Positions 7,731 to 16,763 are shown, numbered from the stretch's first letter. The stretch is DNA of 64,000 bases from Pseudotabrizicola algicola (GCF_010915705.1 NZ_JAAIKE010000001.1:744001-808000), one strand, 5' to 3'. Made by a program: numbers and translations. Notes: generated from the sequence alone by a model not told the origin.

Positions 7731-9044
7731 TCAGGCGATCAGATTGACAAGGCCCCGTGGCAGCAAAACCACCTCGGAGTCAGAAGGATGGGAGTCGTGG
7801 GGAGCAGCGCTGCGCCCCGCGGGCGGACGCACCGCAGGATCATTGCGGCGTCCGGTCTGGGCGTCATGCGAGGCCAGCGTCACGCCCTGCCGTTCAAAGT
7901 CCTGCGCCAACTGGCGTTCGGCCTCGTTGAGCAGACGTGCTGCCTCGGGCGTTTCGGTCTGGATGCGGACCGAGGCAGCCTGCCCTTCAATGGTCAGCGT
8001 GATCCGCATTGCCCCCAGATCGTCGGGCGCGAGTTCCAGAACCATCGTGCCGCCGAGATCGGAAAGCTGTGAAAGCGTGGCCGACACAACCGCCTGCGGC
8101 CAGTCGGAGCGCATCATCTGCACCGGCGCTTGCGCGGGCGGGTTGGCACCTGCTGCGCGTGCCAGCGGATCGGCAAAGGGAGCTGGCGCGCCAGAGGATT
8201 GCGCGGCAGAGGGCGCAGCCTCGGGTGCTGCGGGAGGTGCCGGCAGCTCTCCGGCGGCGGGGTGATGGACTCTCGGATCGACGCGCAGCGATGCCGGCGA
8301 CTTTCCCGCAGCGGGCGAGAGTGCGTTCGGCGTGATAGCCTGCCGTGCCGCATCTGGCGCGACCGGCGTCCGAGCCGGCTCGGACGTCGCGGGGAGGGGT
8401 GCGGCGGGTGGAGTCGAGGCGGAGGCGGGAGGAGACGGAACAAGGACGGCCGGTTGAACGGGTGCAGGATCTGGCCGCGGCGCGGGGCAGCTTTCCGGCA
8501 TTGCCGCTTCTCCCTCGGCCTTGGACTTGTCTGGCTGCTCTTCCGGCGCGGATGGCGCGGCACCCTCCTCGGCGTCGGGTTGCAAAGCCACAGAAGGCAT
8601 GTTCGCGGCTACATCCGCATTCTCGGCGCTAAGCACAGCTTCAGGCAAAGATGCATCGGGCTGGGGCGATTGCGCCTCTGGCTCCGCCTCACCCGTCGCC
8701 AGATCGATGGGACAGGCGTCTTGGGCGGCAGGCGCGGGCGCTGCAACCGGCAGGAGCGCGGCAGCAGGCACGTCCGCTGCAGAGGACAAAAGGGTCGTGG
8801 GGAGGGCTGCAAAAGGTGCTTCGGTTGCAGGACTTTCGGCAGGTGATGTCGGGCTCTCGGATGTCACGGCCGCGTTGCTTGGCACTGGCAGCAAAGGCGT
8901 GGTCACAGCGTCGGCATCGGCGCCAAGACAGGCCATCAGCCCGCTGAGGAAACTCTGGGGGCCACCGCAGTCCTGACCGCAGGCAGGAACAACCCCCGCA
9001 AGAGCCTGGAGAACGGTCAAAGAAGAGGGGTTTGTAACAATCAT
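7731..9044 (-). CDS. fliK: Flagellar hook-length control protein FliK
   Basis: 437 residues. The first about 300 are low-complexity Ala/Pro/Glu, the usual flexible ruler region. The C-terminal about 100 carry the FliK signature LELAPDDLGAMRITLTIEG and VRIQTETPEAARLLN, followed by an unusual extension ending VLLPRGLVNLIA. It controls hook length and signals FlhB. It is the first gene after the sigma-54 promoter at 9074-9090 and starts the export-gate unit. Confidence 0.93.
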   Translation of the reverse strand: MIVTNPSSLTVLQALAGVVPACGQDCGGPQSFLSGLMACLGADADAVTTPLLPVPSNAAVTSESPTSPAESPATEAPFAALPTTLLSSAADVPAAALLPVAAPAPAAQDACPIDLATGEAEPEAQSPQPDASLPEAVLSAENADVAANMPSVALQPDAEEGAAPSAPEEQPDKSKAEGEAAMPESCPAPRPDPAPVQPAVLVPSPPASASTPPAAPLPATSEPARTPVAPDAARQAITPNALSPAAGKSPASLRVDPRVHHPAAGELPAPPAAPEAAPSAAQSSGAPAPFADPLARAAGANPPAQAPVQMMRSDWPQAVVSATLSQLSDLGGTMVLELAPDDLGAMRITLTIEGQAASVRIQTETPEAARLLNEAERQLAQDFERQGVTLASHDAQTGRRNDPAVRPPAGRSAAPHDSHPSDSEVVLLPRGLVNLIA

Positions 9045-9073
9045 ATCATGCCCGTTTCTGCTACAGCCAGAAG

Positions 9074-9090
9074 TGCAAGAAGGGTGCCAA
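9074..9090 (-). promoter_or_regulatory. Sigma-54 promoter of the fliK unit
   Basis: The minus strand reads TTGGCAC-CCTTC-TTGCA, a full match to TGGCAC-N5-TTGCW with the extra upstream T. It lies in the 77-base gap between fliJ and fliK, with a predicted start about 18 bases before the fliK ATG. Confidence 0.88.
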
Positions 9091-9121
9091 CTCGGGACCG
9101 CCCGCGCGCGCGATCACCCGA

Positions 9122-9535
9122 TCACCACTGACGGCGCGCTGGCGGGCGGGACGCTTCGGCCCGCGCCTCGGCCTCCTCAGCCTCGGCAAGACGCGCCTGC
9201 ATCGCGGCGGTTTCACCAAAATGGCGGCGGCGGTCATGCTGGCTCATCGACTTGCGCAGGCGCACCGCCTCGCGCAAGGCCGCTTCGGCCCGCACATCCT
9301 GACTTTCCGCCTCTTGCACAAGCGTCGCTGCCAGATGGCCGAGCGCCCGCAGATCAGCGGCGAGCAGAGGGCCCTTGGCGACCTGAATCTCCTGCGCGAA
9401 ATGGCGCAGGCGCTGGCTGCGCGCCTCGGCCTCGGCCTGTTCGGCCGTCACCTGAACCACCGCGCGGCCAAGCCCTGCCGCACGCGCCGACTCGCGCCGC
9501 GCGTAAAGATCGAACAGCCTTGCGCGCGATGTCAT
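9122..9535 (-). CDS. fliJ: Flagellar export chaperone/stalk protein FliJ
   Basis: 137 residues, nearly all helical and rich in Ala, Arg and Glu, as expected for the coiled-coil stalk FliJ that sits in the FliI hexamer. Sequence conservation in this family is low, so the call rests on size, composition and position. Its start overlaps the end of fliI by four bases, and it is the last gene of the fleT-fliEFGHIJ unit. Confidence 0.85.
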   Translation of the reverse strand: MTSRARLFDLYARRESARAAGLGRAVVQVTAEQAEAEARSQRLRHFAQEIQVAKGPLLAADLRALGHLAATLVQEAESQDVRAEAALREAVRLRKSMSQHDRRRHFGETAAMQARLAEAEEAEARAEASRPPARRQW

Positions 9536-10884
9536 GCCGTGGCCCCCGTGCCGACAAGGGCGAGCAGCGCGGCGCGGCTGTCTTGCAGGGTTGCACGTTC
9601 CTCTTGCGCCTGAGCGATCAGAGCGCGGATCTGCGGCCAGAGCCGCAGCGCTTCATCCAAAATCGGATCCTGCCCCACGGCATAGCCCCCCATGATGACC
9701 AGATCACGGTTGTCGAAATAGGCCGAGACCAATTGGCGAAGCCGCAGCGCCGCGGCGCGATGCTCTGGGTCGGTCACATCGGGCATGACACGGCTTACCG
9801 ATTGCGGAATGTCGATGGCGGGAAACAAGCCCATCTGCGCCTGCCTGCGCGACAAGACCAGATGGCCATCCATGATGGCCCTTGCGGTATCAACGACAGG
9901 ATCGTTGGTGGTGTCATCGCCATCGGCGAGCACGGTGCAGATGGCGGTGATGGTGCCCTGACCGGGCAACCCCGGCCCGGCCCGTTCCAGAAGCGCGGGG
10001 ATCAGTGCGACCACCGAAGGGGTATATCCCTTGGCCGTCGGTTGCTCACCCAGTGCGAGGCCGATTTCCCGCTGCGCATGGGCGACGCGGGTCAGGCTGT
10101 CGATGATCATCAGCACGCGCTTGCCCGAGGCGCGGAACCATTCCGCAATCGCCATCGCCCGCCGGACTCCGCGCAGACGAAGGAGCGGCGATCGGTCGGC
10201 AGGCACGGCCAGGAGGCAGGTGCGATGCGCTGCCTCGCCCTGCATCAGACGGCGCGCGAAATGTCCCACCTCGCGGGCGCGCTCACCGATGAGGGCGATC
10301 ACCACGATATCGGCGTCGGCGTGCTGGGCCATCATTTCGACCAGAACCGATTTGCCGACGCCCGAACCGGCAACAATCCCAATGCGCTGCCCCTCACCCA
10401 AGGTCAGCGCAGCGTTGACCACCCGCACCCCGACATCAAGCGGGCGGTCCACCGCCGTGCGCAGCAGCGGGTTCAGCGGTATGCCGTGCAACGGCCATGT
10501 ATGGTCCGTGCGCGGAGGCGGGCCACCGTCCAGCGGAGCGCCGCGCGCATCGATCACCCGCCCCAGCAGCGCCTCTCCCACTTGCGCAAACTGACCGCCA
10601 GGCATCAACTGCGCCTCGGCCCCTGCAACGATGGGGGCTTGCGGTTCGGTCAGGAACAACAGGTTACGCCCGTCCCGAAAGCCCACGACCTCGGCTTCGA
10701 CGCTGGCGCCGTTCTCGCAAGTCACGGCGACCAAACCGCCGGGACTTGCGGGGAAACCGGTGGTTTCCAGCGTCAGACCATCGTAACGCAACACACGCCC
10801 GCCGATCAGCTTTTCGGGTTCTGGCAGATTCCCGATCCGCCGAGTCAGCGTGGACATCAGGCCGGGGGACAGGTCAGACATCAT
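9532..10884 (-). CDS. fliI: Flagellum-specific export ATPase FliI
   Basis: 450 residues, the family length. It has an F1-beta-like N-terminal domain, the Walker A motif AGSGVGKS at 172-179, a Walker B strand (VLMIIDSLTR) and the arginine-rich C-terminal helical domain. It hydrolyses ATP to unfold or feed export substrates and works with FliH and FliJ. The start has two consecutive ATG codons (10884 and 10881). It follows fliH by 6 bases. Confidence 0.97.
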   Translation of the reverse strand: MMSDLSPGLMSTLTRRIGNLPEPEKLIGGRVLRYDGLTLETTGFPASPGGLVAVTCENGASVEAEVVGFRDGRNLLFLTEPQAPIVAGAEAQLMPGGQFAQVGEALLGRVIDARGAPLDGGPPPRTDHTWPLHGIPLNPLLRTAVDRPLDVGVRVVNAALTLGEGQRIGIVAGSGVGKSVLVEMMAQHADADIVVIALIGERAREVGHFARRLMQGEAAHRTCLLAVPADRSPLLRLRGVRRAMAIAEWFRASGKRVLMIIDSLTRVAHAQREIGLALGEQPTAKGYTPSVVALIPALLERAGPGLPGQGTITAICTVLADGDDTTNDPVVDTARAIMDGHLVLSRRQAQMGLFPAIDIPQSVSRVMPDVTDPEHRAAALRLRQLVSAYFDNRDLVIMGGYAVGQDPILDEALRLWPQIRALIAQAQEERATLQDSRAALLALVGTGATA

Positions 10885-10890
10885 GACGGC

Positions 10891-11703
10891 TCATATCCGG
10901 TGCGGGGTGCTGGCAGGGTTTTCGATCAGGTCGGCCAGATGCAGGCCGGGCGCGCGCAGATCGGCATCTCCACGGCGCAACGTTGCATTTGGCACCAGCC
11001 GTGCCGCAGCAAGCGCGGCAAGCTCGGCCGGACACCCCTCGACCAGAACGGGCAAAAGCGCTGCAATATCATCAGGGTGCAGGTATATCTTCACGTCGCG
11101 CATGCCTTGCGCCACCCGTTCGCCCAAGCGTGCGATCCGCTCGGCAAATGCAGCCGGATGGGCGTCAATCGCCAGTCCTGCCCGTTCGGAGGCAAGGCGT
11201 GCCACCGCCTCCGAAACAGAACGGGTCAACGCATCAACCTCTGCCATCGGGGGTTCGGCAAGCCGCGCGAGGGCGGCAGCCAGCGTCTGCGCCTGCAAGG
11301 TCAGTTCGGCACGCTGGGCTGACAGGGCCGCCTCTGCCTCGGCAAGCCCCATCGCGCGCCCTTCGGCCAAGGCTTCGGCCCGTGCCTCGGCCAGTTGCGT
11401 GGCGCTAGGCACGAATGGGCGGGGCATCACGGGGGCAGGCGCCGGCGGAAGCGGGGCCGTATCTTCCACGATGATGCCCTGCCCCGCTTGTGCCTCTGGT
11501 AGCCCGCTGGAACATGGCGGATCAACCACCTCGGCCACCCGCACCGCGCTGAGAGCCATGTCAACCGGCCTGTGCGGCTGAAAGGCAGATGGCGCGACCG
11601 GCAAGGTCATGCCGGGTTGGGCAAAAAACACTGCGTCAAGCACTCTTGGATCAGGACGGAACCCGGGCGGGTGATCCAACGCGCCTTGCTGCCCCCCATC
11701 CAT
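10891..11703 (-). CDS. fliH: Flagellar export regulator FliH
   Basis: 270 residues. A proline-rich N-terminus (about 1-95) is followed by a long helix with Ala-rich GxxxG-like spacing (about 105-150) and a C-terminal FliH/HrpE domain with YLHPDDIAALLP. FliH binds and restrains FliI and docks it to the C-ring. It lies between fliG (3-base gap) and fliI. Confidence 0.92.
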   Translation of the reverse strand: MDGGQQGALDHPPGFRPDPRVLDAVFFAQPGMTLPVAPSAFQPHRPVDMALSAVRVAEVVDPPCSSGLPEAQAGQGIIVEDTAPLPPAPAPVMPRPFVPSATQLAEARAEALAEGRAMGLAEAEAALSAQRAELTLQAQTLAAALARLAEPPMAEVDALTRSVSEAVARLASERAGLAIDAHPAAFAERIARLGERVAQGMRDVKIYLHPDDIAALLPVLVEGCPAELAALAAARLVPNATLRRGDADLRAPGLHLADLIENPASTPHRI

Positions 11704-11706
11704 CGC

Positions 11707-12720
11707 TTACACCATTTCCTCGCCGCCGCGTCCGGCAAGCACGATGGTTCCGGCATCGGCCATCTGGCGGGCGCTGGCCACGATCTGCTTTTGCGCTTCC
11801 TGCACCTCGCTGAGACGGACCGGGCCCATCGCCTCCATCTCGTCGCGGATTCCGGCAGCCGCACGCGAAGACATGCAAGACAGCAAACGGTCGCGCAGCA
11901 CCTCGTCTGCCCCCTTGAGGGCAAGAACCAGACGCTCGGGCTCGATGCTGCGCAGCAAGGTCTGCAGGCTGCGGTCGTCCGACTTTCCAAGATTGTCAAA
12001 GACAAACATGTTGTCCTGAATGGCCGTCATCAGATCGCGGTCATCCTTGCGGATGTCACGCAGGATACGCGCCTCGACGCCCGAACGCGTAAAGTTCATG
12101 ATGCGGGCCGCCGCGCGGATGCCACCGATCTGGGAGGCGCTGGAACTGGTCGAAGCCTTGAACTTGCGCTGCAGGACTTGCTCCAGATCGCGCAAGGCCT
12201 CAGGCGTGACCGGACCAAGCTGGGCGATCCGGCGGATGACATCGGGCTGAACCTCCTCGGGCAGTTTTGTCAGCACCTCGGCCCCTTGCGAATATTCAAG
12301 GCAAGAGATCACCAAAGCCATGATTTGCGGATGCTCGTCCGTGATCAGTTCCGAAATCGAGCGGGCATCCATCCAGTCGAGCAGTTCGATCGGGCGGTCG
12401 TTGTTGTGCGGGCTGATCCGTGTGATCACCGATTGCGCGCGATCCGGCCCCAGCGCCTCGGTCATAACCGCGCTGACATAGGCCGATGTGCCGTAACCGA
12501 TTCCGGTTTCCCCCGCGAGGCGGCCAAGAAAGTCTTCAAGGATACTGTCGACCTCGTCTTCTGTGACGTTGTCCACCGCATACATGGCCGCGCCCAGATG
12601 TTGCACCTCGGCGGGCGTCAGATGACGCATGACATCGGCGGCGGTCTTTTCGCCGAACATCAGCATGAGAACGGCGGCGCTGGTGGTGGCAGGTCCGGGG
12701 TTGAAGGTGGTGATCGGCAT
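11707..12720 (-). CDS. fliG: Flagellar motor switch protein FliG
   Basis: 337 residues, the family length. It has the N-terminal FliF-binding domain, the middle domain with the EHPQ motif (DEHPQIMALVIS) and the C-terminal torque domain with RSIEPERLVLALKGADEVLRDR, carrying the charged residues that meet the stator. It forms the upper C-ring. It is 9 bases downstream of fliF. Confidence 0.97.
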   Translation of the reverse strand: MPITTFNPGPATTSAAVLMLMFGEKTAADVMRHLTPAEVQHLGAAMYAVDNVTEDEVDSILEDFLGRLAGETGIGYGTSAYVSAVMTEALGPDRAQSVITRISPHNNDRPIELLDWMDARSISELITDEHPQIMALVISCLEYSQGAEVLTKLPEEVQPDVIRRIAQLGPVTPEALRDLEQVLQRKFKASTSSSASQIGGIRAAARIMNFTRSGVEARILRDIRKDDRDLMTAIQDNMFVFDNLGKSDDRSLQTLLRSIEPERLVLALKGADEVLRDRLLSCMSSRAAAGIRDEMEAMGPVRLSEVQEAQKQIVASARQMADAGTIVLAGRGGEEMV

Positions 12721-12729
12721 GGGCTGTTC

Positions 12730-14463
12730 CTATTGCACGGCGTCAAGTTCAGGCCGGATCATCCGGTGCAGAACGGTGGCGATGCGCGCCGGATCATCGG
12801 CAACAAGCTGGCGCAGCACGGCTTGCTTTTCGGCGCGGCTTGCACGGCTGCCCAGCACGCTGCCCGCAAGGTCCTTCTGGCGGCGCTCCAGCTTGGCCTC
12901 GACGTCATCGAGGGACTCGCCTTCCGCCACTTCGACCGTCGTCGGTCCCTGCGGCAGCACGCCGCCCGGCAGCCCGGCAACATTCGTCTGGCGCAGCAGC
13001 AGCGGGCGCACGAGTCCAAGCCCGACAATCGCAAGGATGGCCACCAGCACCACGTCCCGCAGCACCGCAGGCAGCCAGTCCAATTGCATGCCGGGTGGTT
13101 CCATCACCAGTTCCGGCACCGCAAAGGGTTGGGCAAGGATCGTCACGCTGTCACCCCGAGAGGCGTCATGGCCGATGGCGCTTTCGGTCAGTCGCTGCAG
13201 ATCGGCCAAGAGTGCTGCAGGAATGGCCTCTTGCGGCGGCGCGGCGGCATCAGTGCCATCGGTTGGCACGGGCGCAGGCGCGGGCGCGCGGATGACCACG
13301 GCAGCCGAGATGCGGGTGATCTGCCCGATTTCGGGCTGGGTGTTCTGCACCGTGCGGCTGATCTCATAGTTGCGCGTGGTTCCCGAGGTCCGGTTGCGGA
13401 TGCTGCCCTCGCCCCCCGCCGCTGCATTGGCCGGAGCCTCTGCCGTCAGTTGCGCCTCGGTCGGCGGTGTGTTCGCGACGGCGCCGGGGATACCGCCAGC
13501 CGGTGCGTCACGGTTTTCGGATTCCGAAAGCTGTTCGCTGCGCAGAGCATTGCCTTCAGGATCGACCCGCTCTTCGGTGATCTCGCGGCGCGTGAAATCC
13601 ATTGCCGCCGTCACCTCGACCGACAGGTTGCCAACCCCGACAATCGGGGTCAGCAAAGCCTCGATCCGCCGTCGCAAGAGGGTTTCGACTTCGACACGAT
13701 GGCGCAACTGGCGGTCGCTCAACTGGCCAGCGGGATCCCCGTCATTGACCGAAAGCAGACGTCCGGCTTGGTCGATCACCGAAACATCACTGCGCCCCAT
13801 CCCCGGCACCGAAGAAGAGACGAGATGCACAATCGCATCGACCTGCCCCTGATCCAGCACGCGGCCCGCGGCCAGCGTCACAAAGACCGAAGCACGCGGC
13901 GGATGGCTGTCACGCAGAAACGCCGATTTTTCAGGCAGGGCCAGATGCACCCGCGCGGCCTGAATGGTGGCGATTTCTGCGATAGAGCGGGAAAGCTCCA
14001 GTTCCTGGGCCTGCCGCAGCCGCGCCGTCTCCAGGGCGCGGCTCGCGCCCATCGGCATTTCCGCCAGGACGCTGTCGGCATCCGGCACCGATTGCGGCAA
14101 ACCTTTGGAAGCGAGCGCAAAACGGGCGCGGTGATAATCTGCGGTTGCCACCAGAATCTCGCCCGACACGCTATCGACGGTCGCACTGATTCCGGCACCG
14201 TTCAGCGCCTCGACAACCGTGGCCTTCTCGGCCTCGGCCAGACCGGGATAAAGCGCGGTCCGCGGCGGCTCGCGCAGGAGGATCCACGCCATCACCGCAA
14301 CAAGGGTCGCGACGACAAGGACAATAGAGGGAAGCGCACGCCGCACCGCAGGCTGGCGCGTGAACTGTTCGAACCCGTCGCGAAGACCCTGCAGGCGCGC
14401 AACAACGCCAGTGGGCAAAGGGGCGGGAGCAAGATCAGAGCGTGGAACGGGTGACAATGCCAT
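12730..14463 (-). CDS. fliF: Flagellar MS-ring protein FliF
   Basis: 577 residues. The first membrane helix is at about 43-63, followed by two periplasmic ring-building domains (YscJ/FliF type, with FALASKGLPQSVPDADS). A variable Ala/Gly/Pro-rich stretch follows, then a second helix at about 470-492 and a cytoplasmic FliG-binding tail ending in RMIRPELDAVQ. It forms the base on which the flagellum is built. It sits between fliE and fliG. Confidence 0.97.
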   Translation of the reverse strand: MALSPVPRSDLAPAPLPTGVVARLQGLRDGFEQFTRQPAVRRALPSIVLVVATLVAVMAWILLREPPRTALYPGLAEAEKATVVEALNGAGISATVDSVSGEILVATADYHRARFALASKGLPQSVPDADSVLAEMPMGASRALETARLRQAQELELSRSIAEIATIQAARVHLALPEKSAFLRDSHPPRASVFVTLAAGRVLDQGQVDAIVHLVSSSVPGMGRSDVSVIDQAGRLLSVNDGDPAGQLSDRQLRHRVEVETLLRRRIEALLTPIVGVGNLSVEVTAAMDFTRREITEERVDPEGNALRSEQLSESENRDAPAGGIPGAVANTPPTEAQLTAEAPANAAAGGEGSIRNRTSGTTRNYEISRTVQNTQPEIGQITRISAAVVIRAPAPAPVPTDGTDAAAPPQEAIPAALLADLQRLTESAIGHDASRGDSVTILAQPFAVPELVMEPPGMQLDWLPAVLRDVVLVAILAIVGLGLVRPLLLRQTNVAGLPGGVLPQGPTTVEVAEGESLDDVEAKLERRQKDLAGSVLGSRASRAEKQAVLRQLVADDPARIATVLHRMIRPELDAVQ

Positions 14464-14491
14464 AGGATGGGAACCTGAAGTGCCTGCCGCG

Positions 14492-14791
14492 TCAGAGCGG
14501 CATGTTCATGATGTCGCGGTAGGCACCAAGCGCCTTATTCCGCACGTTCAATGTCAACTGGAACCCCAGCGAGGCTACCTGCTGGTCCACCATCACGGCG
14601 GCCAGATCCTGCTCTGCCCCCAACTCCCAAGCCCGCGCCGATTGGCTGGCCTGGGTTTGCGAGGCCTTGAGCTGATCTAGAGCGGCATCGATACGCTCGC
14701 CAAACCCTTTTGTCTGTTCAGACGCGGGCGCAGGCCGGGCGGCCTGAAGCGGAACGATGTTGAAGCCACTGCCAACAGGACCGATGGACAT
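14492..14791 (-). CDS. fliE: Flagellar hook-basal body protein FliE
   Basis: 99 residues. The C-terminal half carries the FliE pattern QDLAAVMVDQQVASLGFQL and ends in VRNKALGAYRDIMNMPL, as in FliE of other bacteria. It joins the MS-ring to the rod and is an early export substrate. The ATG at 14791 has GAGGG about 8 bases upstream; a TTG at 14818 would overlap the upstream regulator gene. Confidence 0.95.
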   Translation of the reverse strand: MSIGPVGSGFNIVPLQAARPAPASEQTKGFGERIDAALDQLKASQTQASQSARAWELGAEQDLAAVMVDQQVASLGFQLTLNVRNKALGAYRDIMNMPL

Positions 14792-14801
14792 GGATATACC
14801 C

Positions 14802-15947
14802 TCAGACGGCCTCTGCAAACCGCAGGCCGCTCAGCGCGGCTGCGCCAACCGGACCGGACGCAGAGTCGATCACGATATCGTCGGGCGTGATCTGCTGCCC
14901 GTCGCACAGGACAAGCGCGCGCTGCACCACGTTTTCCAACTCGCGCACATTGCCGGGCCAGCGCTGCGCTGCCAGTAGGTCAAGCGTCTGTGCGCTGAAC
15001 ATCGGCAGCGGGCCTTGCGGCCAATGACGCCGCAGCAGCGAAATCGCCAAGGCCGGAATATCCTCGGCCCGCGCGGCCAAGGGGCGCGTCGTCAAGGGGA
15101 ACACGTTGAGCCTGTAGTAAAGGTCTTCCCGGAACCGGCCCGCACGCACTTCTGCGGGCATATCGCGGTTCGAAGTGGCAATGATGCGGATATCGACAGG
15201 AACCTCGGTCGCGGTGCCAAGCGGCGTCACTTGCCGCTCCTGAATGACGCGCAGCAGCTTTGATTGCAGCCCCAGAGGCATTTCAGAGATTTCGTCCAGC
15301 ATCAGCGTGCCGCCATCGGCAGCGCGGATCAGGCCACGATTGGCCGTTGCCGCCCCCGTGAAGGCCCCTTTTTCGTGACCGAACAGGATCGCTTCGAGCA
15401 TGTTCTCGGGAATGGCCGCGCAATTGATTGCGATGAACGGCTTGTCAGCGCGGCGGCTTTCGGCGTGAACCGCGCGCGCCAGCACTTCCTTGCCGCTCCC
15501 CGTCGGGCCGTTGATGAAGACGGTCACATCCGTGCGGGCCACCCGCGCCGCAAGATCCAGCAGACCGCCCGTTACCGGATCGCAGGCAACCATCGGGCGC
15601 AGCGGCGCGGCCAGAATGTCGGCCAGCATCAAAAGACCCGCATCCGAAGTGGCTCGGCCCGAGGCGGCAGGAAGGGCGATGCGCAACAGCCGCCCGCCCA
15701 GATCGCTTGTCAGATCAAGCCGCTCCGCACCCTCTTTCACCAGCACGACCATGCGCACGCCCTGCGCCCGCGCTGCCTCGATCACCGCGCGCTCATGCGA
15801 GAGGTCCGCCACCGCCGCCACAAAGGCAGCAGCACCCTTGCCAAGCTCTGCCGCACCCCGCGTGACGCCGATCCGGCGGCGGGCAAGCAGATCGGCCAAC
15901 GCATCGGCCATCGCAAAGTCGGGGGCGAGAAAATGCAGACTGGGCAT
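14802..15947 (-). CDS. fleT: Sigma-54 activator of FleT type, without helix-turn-helix
   Basis: 381 residues. A receiver-like N-terminal domain (1-115) shows no convincing phosphoacceptor Asp. The AAA+ domain (about 120-345) contains Walker A GPTGSGKE (147-154), the sigma-54 contact GAFTGA (194-199), Walker B LMLDEIS, the arginine finger in RFREDLYYRL (271-280) and sensor II GNVRELEN (332-339). The protein ends about 35 residues later with no Fis-type helix-turn-helix. R. sphaeroides FleT, the first gene of fleT-fliEFGHIJ, works with the DNA-binding activator FleQ. The same position and architecture support this call. The ATG at 15947 has AAGGAA upstream. Confidence 0.88.
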   Translation of the reverse strand: MPSLHFLAPDFAMADALADLLARRRIGVTRGAAELGKGAAAFVAAVADLSHERAVIEAARAQGVRMVVLVKEGAERLDLTSDLGGRLLRIALPAASGRATSDAGLLMLADILAAPLRPMVACDPVTGGLLDLAARVARTDVTVFINGPTGSGKEVLARAVHAESRRADKPFIAINCAAIPENMLEAILFGHEKGAFTGAATANRGLIRAADGGTLMLDEISEMPLGLQSKLLRVIQERQVTPLGTATEVPVDIRIIATSNRDMPAEVRAGRFREDLYYRLNVFPLTTRPLAARAEDIPALAISLLRRHWPQGPLPMFSAQTLDLLAAQRWPGNVRELENVVQRALVLCDGQQITPDDIVIDSASGPVGAAALSGLRFAEAV

Positions 15948-16341
15948 GGGGCGTTCCTTTTCCAACAACTGGGATCAGTAAGGCAGGAAACGTGCCAAGT
16001 GGGCCTTCTTGCGGCTGGCAGGGCTAAAACCGGCAGATGGGGCGTCGTTTCGACCCTCGGAGGCAAAAAAACGGCGCAAATTCGGCCAATTGGCTGTCGG
16101 AACGGCGATTTTGACAGGGAAAAGCGCGCAGAGCCGATGGTTTCCCGACAGCCATAGAGCCAGCGCCCCCCGTCTTTGCGCTGTCCCCTGCCCCGCCAAG
16201 CGGATGGGCGCGGTCTGCCCTTCTGGCGCATGTCACGGCCCGCACATCCGTTTGGATGGGCGCCCCGACATTCGGAGATATCACATTCCCCGACACAGCG
16301 CCGTTTGAGACCACGATCCAGATCACAAGTGGGCGGACCCG
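15948..16341. other. Divergent intergenic region between fleT and the chemosensory cluster
   Basis: 394 bases without a convincing gene. It contains the fleT sigma-54 promoter at 15982-15998. No clear sigma-54 or sigma-28 promoter facing the plus-strand cluster could be recognised. A frame opening at 16256 reads briefly like protein but ends as an out-of-frame shadow of the next gene. Confidence 0.6.
15982..15998 (-). promoter_or_regulatory. Sigma-54 promoter of the fleT-fliEFGHIJ unit
   Basis: The minus strand reads TTGGCAC-GTTTC-CTGCC. The -24 element is perfect and the -12 GC is at the right distance, with T to C before it. The leader to the ATG at 15947 would be about 23 bases. Confidence 0.75.
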
Positions 16342-16647
16342 ATGCTCTCCAAAACGTACCATCTCAAGTTTCCAAGCCTCGATGCGGCCCAGATCGCCGC
16401 GCCGTTTGTTGTCGAAACCCTCGGCAACGCAATTCCCACCTGCAACCTGACGGGGCTGAATGTTGTCATCTCCAAGGAAGGGGATGTCTCGATTAATGTT
16501 TTCTTTCCAAACATCAACGACCTGAAAGGATTTGAGAAAAAGCACGGCGGTTTTCTGGATACGATGAAAAAGACTTTTCTTTTCAAATCTATGGGTTTTG
16601 ACGGGGTCTGCATTTTCAACTTCGACCGGACGGAAGAAAACGCCTGA
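16342..16647 (+). CDS. Small orphan protein, unknown function
   Basis: 101 residues with normal amino-acid composition, no signal peptide and no membrane segment. The C-terminal half is Phe/Lys-rich (KTFLFKSMGFDGVCIFNFDR). Third codon positions are clearly less GC-rich than in the neighbouring genes, above all in the last 50 codons. The start at 16342 lacks a good ribosome-binding site; upstream in the same frame there is a stop at 16306. I do not recognise a family. It is the first plus-strand gene before the chemosensory cluster, but its promoter and function are unknown. Confidence 0.55.
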   Translation: MLSKTYHLKFPSLDAAQIAAPFVVETLGNAIPTCNLTGLNVVISKEGDVSINVFFPNINDLKGFEKKHGGFLDTMKKTFLFKSMGFDGVCIFNFDRTEENA

Positions 16648-16657
16648 CTCTGGGTTC

Positions 16658-16673
16658 TGGCCCAGTTCGTGCA
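16658..16673 (+). promoter_or_regulatory. Weak sigma-54-like promoter before cheA4
   Basis: TGGCCC-AGTTC-GTGCA has GG and GC at sigma-54 spacing but two departures from consensus. It lies between the orphan gene stop and cheA4, about 90 bases before the start. Confidence 0.25.
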
Positions 16674-16763
16674 GCACGGATGCCTGCAGAAGCGGCAGAA
16701 CAACAAAGGCGGATGCCACATGAAACCGACCGAACGAAAAGACAGATCGCAAGGAGTGACGGC

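Noticed and set aside
9073-11322. 749-codon plus-strand frame
   Set aside because: Antisense to fliJ, fliI and fliH; composition is that of a GC-driven shadow frame.
11572-14454. 960-codon plus-strand frame
   Set aside because: It lies antisense to fliG and fliF. The product is His/Arg/Gln-rich without any domain and arises from the high GC content.
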